Source: Aristolochia californica (taxonomy: Eukaryota > Streptophyta > Magnoliopsida > Piperales > Aristolochiaceae). Taken from it: a stretch of 64,000 nt of DNA. This document shows positions 28,995 to 39,700 of the stretch, in pieces. Both the position numbers and the translations under genes were made by a program. The notes beneath the pieces were generated by a model. That model was not told the DNA's origin and ran no database searches. It was given only the letters and a program-made list of their open reading frames with translations. How positions within the stretch are numbered: position 1 is the first letter of the stretch; each line of letters starts with the position of its first letter. The DNA is taken from the NCBI GenBank assembly GCA_029961685.1, contig JARWKL010000008.1, forward strand, positions 15,967,981 through 16,031,980, given 5' to 3'.

Positions 28995-29434
28995 TGTTAC
29001 GGTCCCGAATCTGACACAAGGATTCTTTGGGAGGATCTGCAGTCTGCCATGGGTTACGGGTCTTCTAGGCATTACCGTAGGGGTAGTAGGAAGACATGGG
29101 GAAGATGAAAACGAAAGATCAAGCCAAAGGGAAGCTTGAAAACCTTAGAGCTCGTTGAGGAGAACTCTAAGCCTCTTACGCTAAATTTAACCTAATTCTT
29201 AATACTTCAATGCTTGTATTTCTCATTACTCTTACCCCTTAAATAGGGTTCACCCGGTTAGGGTTTACAATAAAATATTCCAAAAATACCCCTATAAATA
29301 AAATATTCCAAAAATACCCCTATGACCTAAAACTGAAATAAAATAAAGTAAATTAAAGAAAACACTAAAATAATAATGTTATTAAAGTAAATTAAAGAAA
29401 ACACTAAAATAATAATGTTATTGCGTGCATAACA
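28995..29434 (-). repeat. 3' LTR of the retroelement
   Basis: Downstream LTR in the element's orientation. It has two copies of the 28-bp unit (about 29269-29323) and a private 39-bp tandem duplication around 29341-29420 (TAAAGTAAATTAAAGAAAAC repeated). These units explain the length difference from the other LTR. Many substitutions between the LTRs are transitions, as expected for methylated, inactive copies. Confidence 0.92.
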
Positions 29435-29439
29435 TTACA

Positions 29440-29469
29440 CCCCCCTTGGAAAACGAGCTTGTCCTCAAG
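29440..29469 (-). pseudogene. Polyprotein C-terminal remnant with PPT
   Basis: On the minus strand this reads LEDKLVFQGG, resembling C-terminal ends of plant Ty3/gypsy polyproteins as I recall them. The purine-rich stretch TTTTCCAAGGGGGG (29453-29440) five bases before the 3' LTR serves as polypurine tract for plus-strand priming. The frame is closed a short way upstream, so only a tail survives. Another frame through the same bases is open longer (ending LRTSSFSKGGV), so the frame choice is uncertain. Confidence 0.55.
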
Positions 29470-29571
29470 CTCGGAAGTAGTGTCTGTATGCCGACGTCTT
29501 CACCGGTGCTGAAGTAGCATCCGCGAAAGCTATGACGCCCCCTCTGTTTGCCCCTTTTTTTTTTTTTGGGG

Positions 29572-29572
<1 letters not shown>

Positions 29573-29602
<30 letters not shown>
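29573..29602 (+). repeat. 30-nt G homopolymer in the retroelement
   Basis: A run of 30 G, preceded by GGGGC and 13 T. It lies at the junction between the two internal duplicates. Such junction homopolymers may be sequencing or assembly artefacts. The proline-rich frames read across it are not genes. Confidence 0.85.
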
Positions 29603-29604
<2 letters not shown>

Positions 29605-29610
29605 AAGCTC

Positions 29611-29881
29611 TAGGGTTCACCCGGTTAGGGTTTACAATAAAATATTCCAAAAATACCCCTATAAATAAAATATTCCAAAAATACCCCTATGACTTAAAAC
29701 TGAAATAAAATAAAGTAAATTAAAGAAAACACTAAAATAATAATGTTATTGCGTGCATAACATTACACCCCCCTTGGAAAACGAGCTTGTCCTCAAGCTC
29801 GGAAGTAGTGTCTGTATGCCGACGTCTTCACCGGTGCTGAAGTAGCATCCGGGAAAGCTATGACGCCCCCTCTGTTTACCC
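29611..29881 (-). repeat. Internal duplicate: pol tail, PPT, partial LTR
   Basis: This segment repeats 29244-29554. It contains the terminal 152 bp of LTR (29611-29762), the five bases TTACA, the polypurine tract and the pol-tail sequence (29763-29881), followed by a T run. In the element's direction the order is pol tail, PPT, first 152 bp of U3, then a C run, an A run, and pol tail, PPT, full 3' LTR. It lacks the 39-bp tandem duplication of the 3' LTR. A template switch during reverse transcription, or an assembly fault at the homopolymers, could produce it. Confidence 0.8.
29768..29797 (-). pseudogene. Second copy of polyprotein tail and PPT
   Basis: Identical to 29440-29469 over the LEDKLVFQGG-coding stretch and lying 328 bp away. 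It belongs to the internal duplicate and precedes the partial LTR at 29762-29611. Confidence 0.55.
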
Positions 29882-29908
29882 TTTTTTTTTTTTTTTTTTT
29901 TTTTTTTT
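29882..29908 (-). repeat. 27-nt T run (poly-A on element strand)
   Basis: An uninterrupted run of 27 T, that is A on the coding strand of the element. It sits at the junction between the GC-rich interior and the duplicated pol-tail segment. A shorter 13-T run stands at the corresponding place of the other duplicate copy (29555-29567). Confidence 0.85.
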
Positions 29909-30175
29909 AGGTGGGGAGGGGGCCGGTCCGAGTTAACCTGGGTTGACCCAGTTCAGGAACCCGGTCCGGCTTGCGACTCAGCGGACCGGGCCGATTAAAT
30001 TTTCCTAAGTTAGGAAAATTTAATCGGGAGTCGTCTTCTTCTTCGGCGGCTCCCGAACTCTGCGGCCGGCGGTTCCGTTCCTCACGGCACCGACGATTAC
30101 CGGCGACGTTCGTCTCCTTCCTCTCTCCCGGCACCGACGGAATCGCATGAATTTTCGGTGGCGAATCGCAGCCCG
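29909..30175 (-). other. GC-rich degenerate interior of the element
   Basis: Lies between the gag-like ORF and the poly-A (minus-strand) run. It is GC-rich, with short alternative frames and a perfect hairpin at 29991-30027. No retroviral domain motif is visible. It could be a deletion scar of gag-pol or unrelated captured sequence. Confidence 0.5.
29991..30027. repeat. Perfect inverted repeat, 17-bp arms
   Basis: CCGATTAAATTTTCCTA, the 3-base loop AGT, and TAGGAAAATTTAATCGG form a perfect hairpin. It is an AT-rich island inside GC-rich sequence. Its role is unknown; it may be a scar of a smaller insertion or an RNA structure in the element transcript. Confidence 0.9.
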
Positions 30176-30386
30176 TCAGGGCTTCGCCGCCTGGATAGTT
30201 TCCGAGACAGAGGGGTCTCGGAAACTTGTAAATCGTCGTTCCTCAGCCTCCCGGAACCGAGATCCCTTGCGGAAAAGTTGCTTATGGCACCGACGAACTA
30301 TTCTGCTTCGCCGGTGGCGACGAGAAGCCCGCTGAGGCGTCGCCGCTTGGAATTTTTCCGAGACAGAGGGCTCTCGGGTAGTTTGC
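30130..30386 (-). repeat. Imperfect direct repeat, 156-bp spacing
   Basis: GGCACCGACG and TCCGAGACAGAGG each occur twice exactly 156 bp apart (30130/30286 and 30201/30357), with about 100 bp of imperfect similarity between the two segments. A further GGCACCGACG occurs at 30085. The spacing is a multiple of three, so the duplication keeps the minus-strand frame. Confidence 0.75.
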
Positions 30387-30763
30387 CGACGAACCCAAGG
30401 AAAGCGACTGGGTCGCCTGCTACTCCGGCGGCGAATCGCACCACTTGGAGGCGAATCGTAGCCCTTGGAGGCATATCGGAAGTTCTGTGCTTGCTCGGAG
30501 ATTTCGAGTGCCGTCGGAATTTCCGGTGCAGCCAATTTTGGAATTTCGGAATCCCCAAATTTCGATGTCGTCGCCGCTGGAGTTCCTGGCCGTTGGCCTT
30601 TCTGCTCGTCCAATGCAGCAGCTGCCTCTTCTACGCATATGCCTACGCATATGCAGGAAATTTCAGGTCGTATGACCTTTTCGGTGGGAGCACGTGGCTC
30701 CATTGCCGAACATTCAACTGAAGCATCTAACCGTGCTCGTATTTCCTCCAATTCCTTACCCAT
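30176..30763 (-). CDS. gag-like ORF remnant of the retroelement
   Basis: A 195-residue ORF whose ATG lies 45 bases beyond the primer-binding site, the position expected for gag. It opens with MGKELEEIRARLDA, a short charged helix-like segment of the kind found at gag N-termini of plant LTR elements. After about residue 95 it becomes arginine- and serine-rich with no recognisable capsid domain or CCHC zinc knuckle. The last third contains two related segments (REPSVSEKFQAA and RDPSVSETIQAA) 52 residues apart, from a 156-bp DNA repeat. It is far shorter than a normal gag-pol. The position supports a gag origin; the tail may be captured or simply open by chance in GC-rich DNA, since other frames are also open here. 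Probably not functional. Confidence 0.45.
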   Translation of the reverse strand: MGKELEEIRARLDASVECSAMEPRAPTEKVIRPEISCICVGICVEEAAAALDEQKGQRPGTPAATTSKFGDSEIPKLAAPEIPTALEISEQAQNFRYASKGYDSPPSGAIRRRSSRRPSRFPWVRRQTTREPSVSEKFQAATPQRASRRHRRSRIVRRCHKQLFRKGSRFREAEERRFTSFRDPSVSETIQAAKP

Positions 30764-30808
30764 AGCAACCTATCTGTCTTGGGATATAGAATAACCCATT
30801 GTGTTCCC

Positions 30809-30820
30809 GCTCTGATACCA
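30809..30820 (-). other. Primer-binding site, initiator-Met tRNA
   Basis: On the minus strand TGGTATCAGAGC lies two bases inside the 5' LTR. It is the standard plant PBS complementary to the 3' end of tRNA-iMet and primes minus-strand DNA synthesis. It fixes the orientation of the element and identifies which LTR is 5'. Confidence 0.92.
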
Positions 30821-30822
30821 GT

Positions 30823-31251
30823 TGTTACGGTCCCGGATCTGACACGTGGATTCTTTGGGAGGATCTGGGGTCTGCCACGGGTTACGGGTCTTCCAGGCAT
30901 TACCGTAGGGGTAGTAGGAAGACATGGGGAAGACGAAAACGAAGATCAAGCCAAAGGGAAGCTTGAAAACCCTAAAGCTCGTTGAGGAGAACTCTAAGCC
31001 TCTTTACGCTAGATTTAACCTAATTCTTAATACTTCAATCCTTCTCTTTCTCATTACTCTTACCCCTTAAATAGGGTTCACCCGGTTAGGGTTTACAATA
31101 AAATATTCCAAAAATACCCCTATAAATAAAATATTCCAAAAATACCCCTATAAATAAAATATTCCAAAAATACCCCTATGACTTAAAACTGAAATAAAAT
31201 AAAGTAAATTAAAGAAAACACTAAAATAATAATGTTATTGCGTGCATAACA
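30823..31251 (-). repeat. 5' LTR of the retroelement
   Basis: This is the upstream LTR in the element's own orientation because the PBS adjoins its lower-coordinate end. It contains three copies of a 28-bp unit (AATAAAATATTCCAAAAATA followed by CCCCTATA, about 31097-31179) where the other LTR has two. The ends are TGTTACGG and GCATAACA as read on the plus strand. Confidence 0.92.
31065..31074 (-). promoter_or_regulatory. Candidate TATA box in 5' LTR
   Basis: On the minus strand CTATTTAAGG resembles a TATA box about 180 bp into the 5' LTR, so transcription could start roughly 25-35 bp further in the element's direction. The other LTR has the same word at about 29238-29247. This is sequence resemblance only. 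Confidence 0.4.
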
Positions 31252-31256
31252 AGATA
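31252..31256. repeat. Target-site duplication, right (AGATA)
   Basis: AGATA directly after the right LTR, followed by ATTCC, which resumes the satellite word GAGAGATAATTCC interrupted at 28994. Confidence 0.93.
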
Positions 31257-32052
31257 ATTCCAAAATCTGTTTGTAATTTTTAGGGATTGTAAATTGTTTT
31301 TAGTTTTTATTTATCAGGTTCTGCAATCGTTAGGAAAAGGGAGGCGGGGGATTTTTAACTAAGTGTTGACTCCCAATCCATAAGTCATTCCTTAAAAAAA
31401 TATAGCTCCTTACACACGATAAATCACTTTACAATCATCTATGATCGTTAGGTCAGCTTTTTGTTAATTGGCAAAATAGTGGCTTGTTTGACTCGGGTAA
31501 ATATCCCACTGCACGTTCACTTGAGAATTTAATGTTATTATCTTTAAAAGGTTTGGATCCATAGGTCATTTGAATCTTTAATAAGTTTCAAGCATGTACA
31601 TCCATTTTTAAAAAATGTGTAGAAAAATCTCTTTTTCTGTAAAATTCCGAGCTATTAGGGTTGCACTAATGGAATTTCCCAAACTTGGATAATAAAAGTT
31701 TTGTGTTCATTTGTGGTGTATGAATAAATTTTATTTACTTACATTTGTTTATTGCTTTAAATTCTTTCGTTATATAAACTCAAAAAGTTTCATTTCGTTG
31801 TCTTCTATTGGACTTTCATCTTTTTTTTTGTTTACGAGATGAAGGGAAAGTTTAAACACAAACTTTTATTTAAGAGAAAAGTATACATCTAAAATGGAGA
31901 TGCACACTGCACAAAAGTAGAGAGAGATAATTCCAATAAGTGTCTATAATTTTTATGGATTGGAAACTCTTTTTAGTTTTTATATATCAGGTTCTGCAAT
32001 CGTCGGGAAAGGGGAGGCGGGAGATTTTTAACTGAGTATTGACTCCCATTCC

Positions 32053-35000
32053 ATAAGTCATTCCTTACAAAACTATAGCCCATTACGCATAATAAATTAC
32101 TTTACAATGATCTATGATCGTTAGGTCAGGTTTTTGTAAATGGGCAAAATAATGGCATGTTTGACTCGGGTAAATATCCCATTGAACGTTCACTTGAGAA
32201 TTTATTGTTATTCTCTTTAAAAATTTTGGATCCCTTGGTCATTTGAATCTCTATCATGTTTTCAGCATGCATATCCTTTTTTAAAAATATTAGTTGAAAA
32301 ATCTCTTTCTTATAAAATTCCGTGCTATTAGGGTTGAACTAGTGAAATTTCCCAAACTCTGATAAAAAACTTTTTTGTTCATTTGTGGTATGAGAATAAA
32401 TTTTATTTAATTATATTTGTTTATTTCTTTAAATTCTTTTCATACATAAACTTTAAAATTTTCATTTTGTTGTGATCAATTTGCCTTTTATCTCTTTTTT
32501 TTTTTCTACAAGAGGAAAAGAAAGTGAAAACTCAAGTTGTGAATTAAGAAAAAAGTATACATCTAAAATGGACTTACACAATGCACAAATGTAGAGAGAG
32601 ATAATTCCAAAAAGTGTTTGTAACTTTTAGGGATTGTAAACTCTTTTTAGTTTTTATATATCAAGTTCTGCAATCGACGGGAAAAGGGGGAGGTGAGGTA
32701 TTTTTAACTGAATGTTGACACCCAATCCATAAGTCATTCCTTACAAAAAATATCCCATTATGCATGATAAATTACTTTACAGTCATCAATGATCGTTAGG
32801 TTAGCTTTTTGTAAATGGGCAAAATAATGGGTTGTTTGACTCAGGTACATATGCCACCGCACGTTCACTTGAGAATTTAATGTTATTCTCTTTAAAAGGT
32901 TTGGATCCATAGTCATTTGCATCTTTAACATGTTTCAAGCATGCATATCCATTTTTTAAAACATGTGTAGAAAAATCTCTTTCTTATGAAATTCCGAGCT
33001 ATTAGGGTTGAACTTGTGAAATTTCCCAAACTTGGATAACAAAACTTTTGTGTTCATTTGTGGTGTGTGAATAAATTTTCTTTACTTCTATTTGTTTATT
33101 GCTTTAAATTCTTTCCATACATAAACTCTCAATTTTTCATTTTGTTGTGATCTATTTGCCTTTTATCTCTTTGTTTCTTTACGAGATGCAGGGAAAGTGA
33201 AAAATCAAGTTTTGATTAAAGAAAAAAGAATATATCAAAAATGGAAATGCATTGTATAAAAATGTAGAGAGAGATAATTTCAAAAAGTGTCTGGAATTTT
33301 TAGGATTACTAAACTGTTTTTAGTTTTTATATACCAGGTTCTGCAATTGTCTGGAAAAGGGGGAGGTGGGGGATTTTAAACTGAGTTTGACTCCCAATCC
33401 ATAAGTCATTTCTTACAAATATATAGCCCGTTAAGCATCATAAATCACTTTGCAATAATCAATGATCTTTATGTCAACTTTTGGTAAATGGGACAAATAA
33501 TGGCTTGTTTGACTCAGGTAAATATCCCACCGCACGTTCACATGAGAATTTAATGTTATTCTCTATAAAAGGTTTGGATCCACAAGCCATTTGTAATTAA
33601 CATGTTTCAAGCATGCACATCCATTTTTTAAAATATGTGAAGAAAAATGTCTTTCTTATAAAATTCTGAGCTATTAGGGTTGAACTAGTGGAATTTCCCA
33701 AACTTGGATAACAAAGCTTTTGTGTTCATTTGTGGTGTGTGAATAAATTTTCTTTTCTTAATTTTCTTTATTTCTTTAAATTCTTTCCATACATAAACTC
33801 TAAAATTTTCATTTTTTTATGATCTATTTACCTTTTGATCTCTTTTTTTGTTTACGAAATGAAGGGAAAGTGAAAACTCAAGCTTTGATTTATGAAAAAT
33901 GTATACTTCTAAAATGGAAATGCACAATGCACAAATGTAGAGAGAGATAATTCCAAAAAGTATCTATAATTTTTTGGAACTATAAACTCTTTTTAGTTTT
34001 TATATATCAGGTTCTGCAATCGTTGTGAAAAGGAAGAGGCAGGGGATTTTTTTTTGTGTGTTGACTCCCTATCTATAAGTCATTCCTGAAAAAAATATAG
34101 CCCGTTATGCATGATAAATCACTTTACAATCATCTTTGATCGTTAGGTTAGTTTTTTTTAAATGGGCAAAATAATGGCTAGTTTGACTCGGGTAAATATG
34201 ATACCCGATGTTCACATGAGAATCTAATGTTATTGTCTTTAAAAGGTTTGGATCCATAGATCATTTGTATGTTGAACATGTTCCAAGAATGCATAACCAT
34301 TTTTTAAAACATGTGTAGAAAAATCTCATTCTTATAAAATTCTTAGCTATTAGGGATGAACTTGTTGAATTTCCCAAACTCTGATAACAAAAATTTTGTG
34401 TTCATTTGTGGTGTGTGAATAAATTTTATTTTATTACATTTTTTTTATGCTTTAAATTCTTTCCATGCATAAAATCTAAAATTTTCATTTTTTTGTGATC
34501 TATTTGCCTTTTATCTCTTTTTTTGTTTACGAGATGAAGGGAAAGTGAAAATTCAAGCTTTGATTTAAGATAAAAGTGTTCATCTAAAATAGAAATGCAC
34601 AATGCACAAATGTAGAGAGAGATAATTCCAAAAAGTGTTTGTAATTTTTAGAGATTTTAAACTCTTTTTAGATTTTATATATCAGGTTCTGCAATTGTCG
34701 GGAAAAGGGGGAGGCGAGGGATTTTTAACTGTGTTGAATCCCAATCCATAATTCATTCCTTAAAAAAACAAAGCCTGTTATGCATGATAAATCACTTTAC
34801 AATCATCTATGATTGTTAGGTCAGCTTTTTTTAAATGGGCAAAATAATGGCTTATTTGACTCGGGTAAATATCTCACCGTACGTTCACTTCAGAATTTAA
34901 TGTTTTACTCTTTAAAAGGTTTGGATCCATTGGTCATTTGCATCTTTAAAATTTTCAAGTATGCATATCCATTTTTTTAAACATGTGTTGAAAAATCTCT

Positions 35001-36764
35001 TTCTCAAAAAATTCTGAGCTATTAGGGTTGAACTAATGGAATTTCCCAAACTTGGATAACAAAACTTTTGTGTTCATTTGTGGTGTGTGAATAAATTTTC
35101 TTTACTTACATTTCTTTATTGCTTTAAATTCTTTCTATATATAAACTCAAAAAATTTCATTTTGTTGTGTTCTATTTGCCTTTTATCTCTTTTTTGTTTT
35201 TTTACGAGATGAAGGGCAAGTTAAAACTCATGTTTTGATTTAAGAAAAAATTATATATCTAAAATGGAAATGCACAATGCACAAATTTAAAAAGAGATAA
35301 TCCCAAAATGTGTCTATAATTTTTATGGATTGTAAACTCTTTTTAATTTCTATATATCTAGTTGTGCAATCATCGAAAAAATGGGGAGGCAGGGGATTTT
35401 TAACTGAGTGTTGACTCCCACTCCATTTCCATGCAAAAATATAGCCCGTTACGCATAATAATTCACTTTACAATCATCTATGATCATTAGGTCAGATTTT
35501 TGTAAAAGGGTAAAATAATGGCTTTTTTTACTCGGGTAAATATCCCACCGCACATTCACTTGACAATTTAAAATTATTCTCTTAAAATTTTTGGATCCAT
35601 AGGTCATTTGCTTCTTCAACATGTTTCAATTATGCATATCAATTTTTTAAAATATTTTTAGAAAAATGTCTTTCTTAGAAAATTCCAAGCGATTAGGGTT
35701 GAAATTGTGGAATTACCTAAACTTGGATAACAAAAATTTTTTGTTCATTTGTGGTGTGTGAATAAATTTAGTTTACTTACATTTGTTTATTGCTTTAAAT
35801 TCTTTCCATACATAAACTTTAAAATTTTCTTTTTTTTGTGATCTATTTGCCTTTTATCTTTTTTTTTTTTTTTATGAGATGAAGGGCAAGTGAAACCTCA
35901 TGTTTTGATTTAAGAAAAAAGTGTACATCTAAAATTGAAATCCACAATGCAAAAATGTAGAGAGAGATAATTCCAAAAAGGTTCTGTAATATTTAGGGAT
36001 TGTAAACTCTTTTTAGTTTTTCTATGTCAGGTTCCGCAATCGTCAGGAAAAGGTGGAGGCGTGGTATTTTTAATTGAGTGTTGACTCCCAATTCATAAGT
36101 CATTCCTTATAAAAATATAGCCCATTACGCATAATAAATCACTTTACAATTGTATATGGTCGTTAGGTCAGCTTTTTGTAAATGGGCAAAATAATGGCTT
36201 GTTTGAGTTTGGTAAATATCCCACTGCACGTTCATTTGAGAATTTAATGTTATTCTCTGTATAAGGTTTGGATGCATAGGTAATTTGCTTCTTTAACATG
36301 TTTGAAGCTTGGATATACATTTTTTAAAAATTGTGCAGAAAAATCTCTTTCTTTAAAATTCCGAGCTATTATGGTTGAACTAGTGGAATTTCCCAAACTT
36401 GGAAAACAAAAATTTTGTGTTCATTTGTGGTGTGTGAATAAATTTTATTTACTTACATTTGTTTTTGCTTTAAATTATTTCCATACAAATACTCTAAAGT
36501 TTTCATTTTGTTGTGATATATTTGCCTTTGTCTCTATTTTTGTTTACGAGTTGAAAGGAAATTGAAAACTCAAGTTTTGATTTAAGAAAAAAGTATACAT
36601 CTTAAATGGAAATGCACAATGCACAAATGTAGAGAGAGATAATTCCAAAAAGTGTTTGTAATTTTTATGGATTGGAAACTCTTTTTACTTTTTATGTATC
36701 AGGTTTTGCAATCATTGGGAAAAGGGAGGCAGGGGTTTTTTAACTGACTGTTGACTCCATATCC
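32053..36764. repeat. 7-monomer block, first copy
   Basis: Seven monomers (32053, 32729, 33401, 34075, 34748, 35425, 36095; 4,712 bp). At least five share uncommon variants with the monomer seven positions later. 32053/36765 share TTAAAAATTTTGGATCC, CTTTTTTGTTCA and TGAGAATAAATT. 32729/37439 share CATCAATGATCG and CTGAATGTTGA. 33401/38115 share ATCTTTATGTCAACTTTT and CATGTGAAGAAAAAT. 34075/38784 share a GATGTTCAC variant, a TTGAACATG variant and AACAAAAATTTTG. 34748/39459 share an AAAAAACAAAGCC-like run. The monomer at 28446 also pairs with 35425 at the same spacing once the retroelement is removed (both have TAAAATATTTTTAG and CGATTAGGGTTGA). Confidence 0.6.
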
Positions 36765-39700
36765 ATAAGTCATTACTTACAAAAATATAGCCCGTTACAT
36801 ATGATAAATCACTTTAAAATCATCTATGATCGTTAGGTCAGCTTTTTGTAATTGGGCAAAATAATGGCTTGTTTGACACGGTTAATATCCCATCGCACAT
36901 TCACTTGAAAATTTAATGTTATTCTCATTAAAAATTTTGGATCCATGGGTCATTTGAATCTTTAACATGTTTCATGCCTGCATATCCATTTTTTAAAACA
37001 TTAGTAGAAAAATCTCATTCTTGTAAATGCCGAGCTATTAGAGTTGAACTAGTGGAATTACCTAAACCTGGATAACGAAACTTTTTTGTTCAGTTGTGGT
37101 GTGAGAATAAATTATATTTACTTACATTTTTTTTATTGCTTTAAATTCTTTGCATACATAAACTCTAAAATTTTTATTTTGTTGTGATCTATTTGCCTTT
37201 TATCTCTTTATTTTGTTTACGAGAAGAAGGGAAAGTGAAAACTCAAGTTTTGATTTAAGAAAAAAGTATACATATGAAATGCAAAACACAATGCCAAAAT
37301 GTAGAGAGAGATAATTCCAAAAAGACACTGTAATTTTTAGGGATTATAGACTCTTTTTAGTTTTTATTTATCAAGTTTTGCAACCGATGGGAAATGGGAG
37401 AGGCGAGGGATTTTTTACTGAATGTTGATTTCCAATCAGTAAGTCATTCCTTAAAAAAATATAGCTCATTACGAATAAAAAATCACTTTACAATCATCAA
37501 TGATCGTTAGGTCAGCTTTTTGTAAATGGGGAAAATAATGGCTTTTTTGACTCGGGTAAATATCCCACCGCACGTTGACTTGAGAATTTAATGATATTCT
37601 CTTTAAAAAGTTTGGATCCATAGGTCATTTGCATCTTTAACATGTTTCAAGCATGCATATCCATTTTTTAAACATGTGTAGAAAAATCTCTATTTTTTTA
37701 AAATTCCAATCTATTAGGGTTGAATTTGTGGAATTTCCAAAATTTGGATAACAAAACTTTTGTGTTCATTTGAGGTGTGTGAATAAATTTTCTTTACTCA
37801 CATTTGTTTACTGCTTTAAATTCTTTCCAGACATAAATTCTGAAATTTTCATTTTGTTGTGATGTATTTGCCTTTTATCTCTTTTTTTTGTTTATGAGAT
37901 GAAGGGAAAGTGAAAACTCAAGTTTTGATTTCAGAAAAAAGTATACATCTAAAATGGAAATGCGTAGTGCACAAATGTAGAGAGAGATAAGTCCAAAAAG
38001 TGTCTGTAATTTTTAGGTATTGTAAACTCTTTATAGTTTTTATATACGAGGTTCTGCAATCGACGGGAAAAGAGGGAGGCGGGGGATTTTTAATTGAATG
38101 TTGACTCCCAATCCATAATTCATTTTTTACAAAAATATAGCCCGTTACGCATGATAAATCACTTAACAATCATCTATGATCTTTATGTCAACTTTTCGTA
38201 AATGGGCAAAATAATGGCTTGTTTGACTCAGGTAAATATCCCACTGCACGTTCACATGCGAATTTAATGTTATTCTCTTTAAAAGGTTTGGATCCAGAGG
38301 TCATTTGAATCTTTAACAAGTTTCAAACATGCACATCCATTTTTTAAAACATGTGAAGAAAAATCTCTCACTGATAAAATTTCGAGTTATTAGGGTTGAA
38401 CTAGTGGAATTTTCGAAACTTGGATAACAAAACTTTTGTGTTCATTTGTGAAGTTTGAAAATTTCTTTTATTAGTTTTGTTTTTTTTAAAATTATTTCCA
38501 TACATAAACTCTAGACTTTTCATTTTGTTGTGATCTATTTGCCTTTGATCTCTTTTTTTGTTTACGAGATCAAGGGAAAGTGAAAACTCAAGCTTTGATT
38601 TAAGAAAAAGTATACATCTAAAATGGAAATGCATAATGCATAAATGTTGAGAGGGATAATTCCAAAAAGTATCTATAATTTTTAGGGATTGAAAACTCTT
38701 TTTAGTTTTTATATATCAGGTTTTACAATTGTCGGGAAAAGCGGGAGGCGGGGGATTTTTATTTGAGTGTTGACTCCCTATCCATAAGTCATTCCTTAAA
38801 AAAATATAGCCGGTTACAAATGATAAATCACTTTACAGTCATCTATGATCGTTACGTCAACTTTTAGTAAATAGGTAAAATAATGGCTTGTTTGACTTGG
38901 GTAAATATTCCACCTGATGTTCACTTGAGAATTTAATGTTATTCTCTTTAAAAGGTTTGGATCCATAGGTTATTTGAATCTTGAACATGTTTCAAGCATG
39001 CATATCCATTTTTTAAAACATGTGTAGAAAAATCTCTTTCTTATAAAATTCAGAGCTATTAGGGTTGAACTAGTGGAATCTCCCAAACTTGAATAACAAA
39101 AATTTTGGGTTCATTTGTGGTGTGTGAATAAATGTTCCTTACTTACATTTGTTCATTGCCCTAAATTCTTACCATAGATAAACTCTAAATTTTTCATTTT
39201 GTTGTGATCTATTTTCATTTTTTCTCTTTTTTTATTTACGAGATAATGGGAAAGTGATAACTCAAGCTTTGATTTAAGAAAAAAGTATACATTTAAAATT
39301 GAAATGCACAATGCAAAATTGTAGAGAGAGATAATTAAAAAAATTGTTTGTAATTTTTAGGGATTGTAAAATCTTTTTAGTTATTATATATCAGGTTCTC
39401 CAATCGTCGAGAAAAGGGGGAGGCTGGGGATTTTTAACTTAGTGTTGACTCACAATCCATAAATCAATCCTTAAAAAACATAAAGCCCGTTACGCATGAT
39501 AAATCAATTTACTATCATCTATGATCGTTAGGTCTGCTTTTTTTAAATCAGAAAAATAATGGCTTGTTTATCTCAGGTAAATTTCCCCCCCACACGTTCA
39601 CTAGAGAATTTCATGTTATTCTCTTTAAAAGGTTTGGATCCATGGGTGATTTGCATATTTAATATGTTTCAAGCATGCATATCCATTTTTTAAAACATGT

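Larger units (their letters stand above)
28995..31251 (-). mobile_element. Non-autonomous LTR retrotransposon (Ty3/gypsy-like)
   Basis: A complete but internally deleted LTR retrotransposon inserted in a satellite monomer. It has two LTRs of 440 and 429 bp starting TGTTACGG and ending GCATAACA on the plus strand, flanked by AGATA duplications. The primer-binding site is on the minus strand next to the right LTR, so the element reads right to left. The interior is only about 1.39 kb. It holds a gag-like ORF and a short remnant of a polyprotein C-terminus, with no room for protease, reverse transcriptase, RNase H or integrase, so mobility would have needed proteins from elsewhere. The family call rests on the polyprotein tail; a TRIM/LARD-style label would also fit. 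The element is much more GC-rich than the satellite. By eye the LTRs differ at about 15 positions over roughly 400 bp plus small tandem-unit indels. Confidence 0.9.

Noticed and set aside
29251..29272. Telomere-like TTAGGGTTT in the LTRs and TTAGGG in the satellite
   Set aside because: Only single occurrences per LTR or per monomer, not tandem runs of the plant telomere repeat.
28995..29434. Reading the retroelement on the plus strand with the left LTR as 5' LTR
   Set aside because: The sequence after the left LTR is a polypurine tract and pol tail in reverse complement, and the PBS lies next to the right LTR on the minus strand.
29418..29650. Proline-run ORFs on the minus strand
   Set aside because: The proline runs are translations of the 30-nt G homopolymer and the frames cross duplication junctions.
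30158..30721. 187-codon plus-strand ORF opposite the gag-like ORF
   Set aside because: It is antisense to the element's direction as fixed by the PBS. The GC-rich stretch is open in several frames and the product has no recognisable domain.
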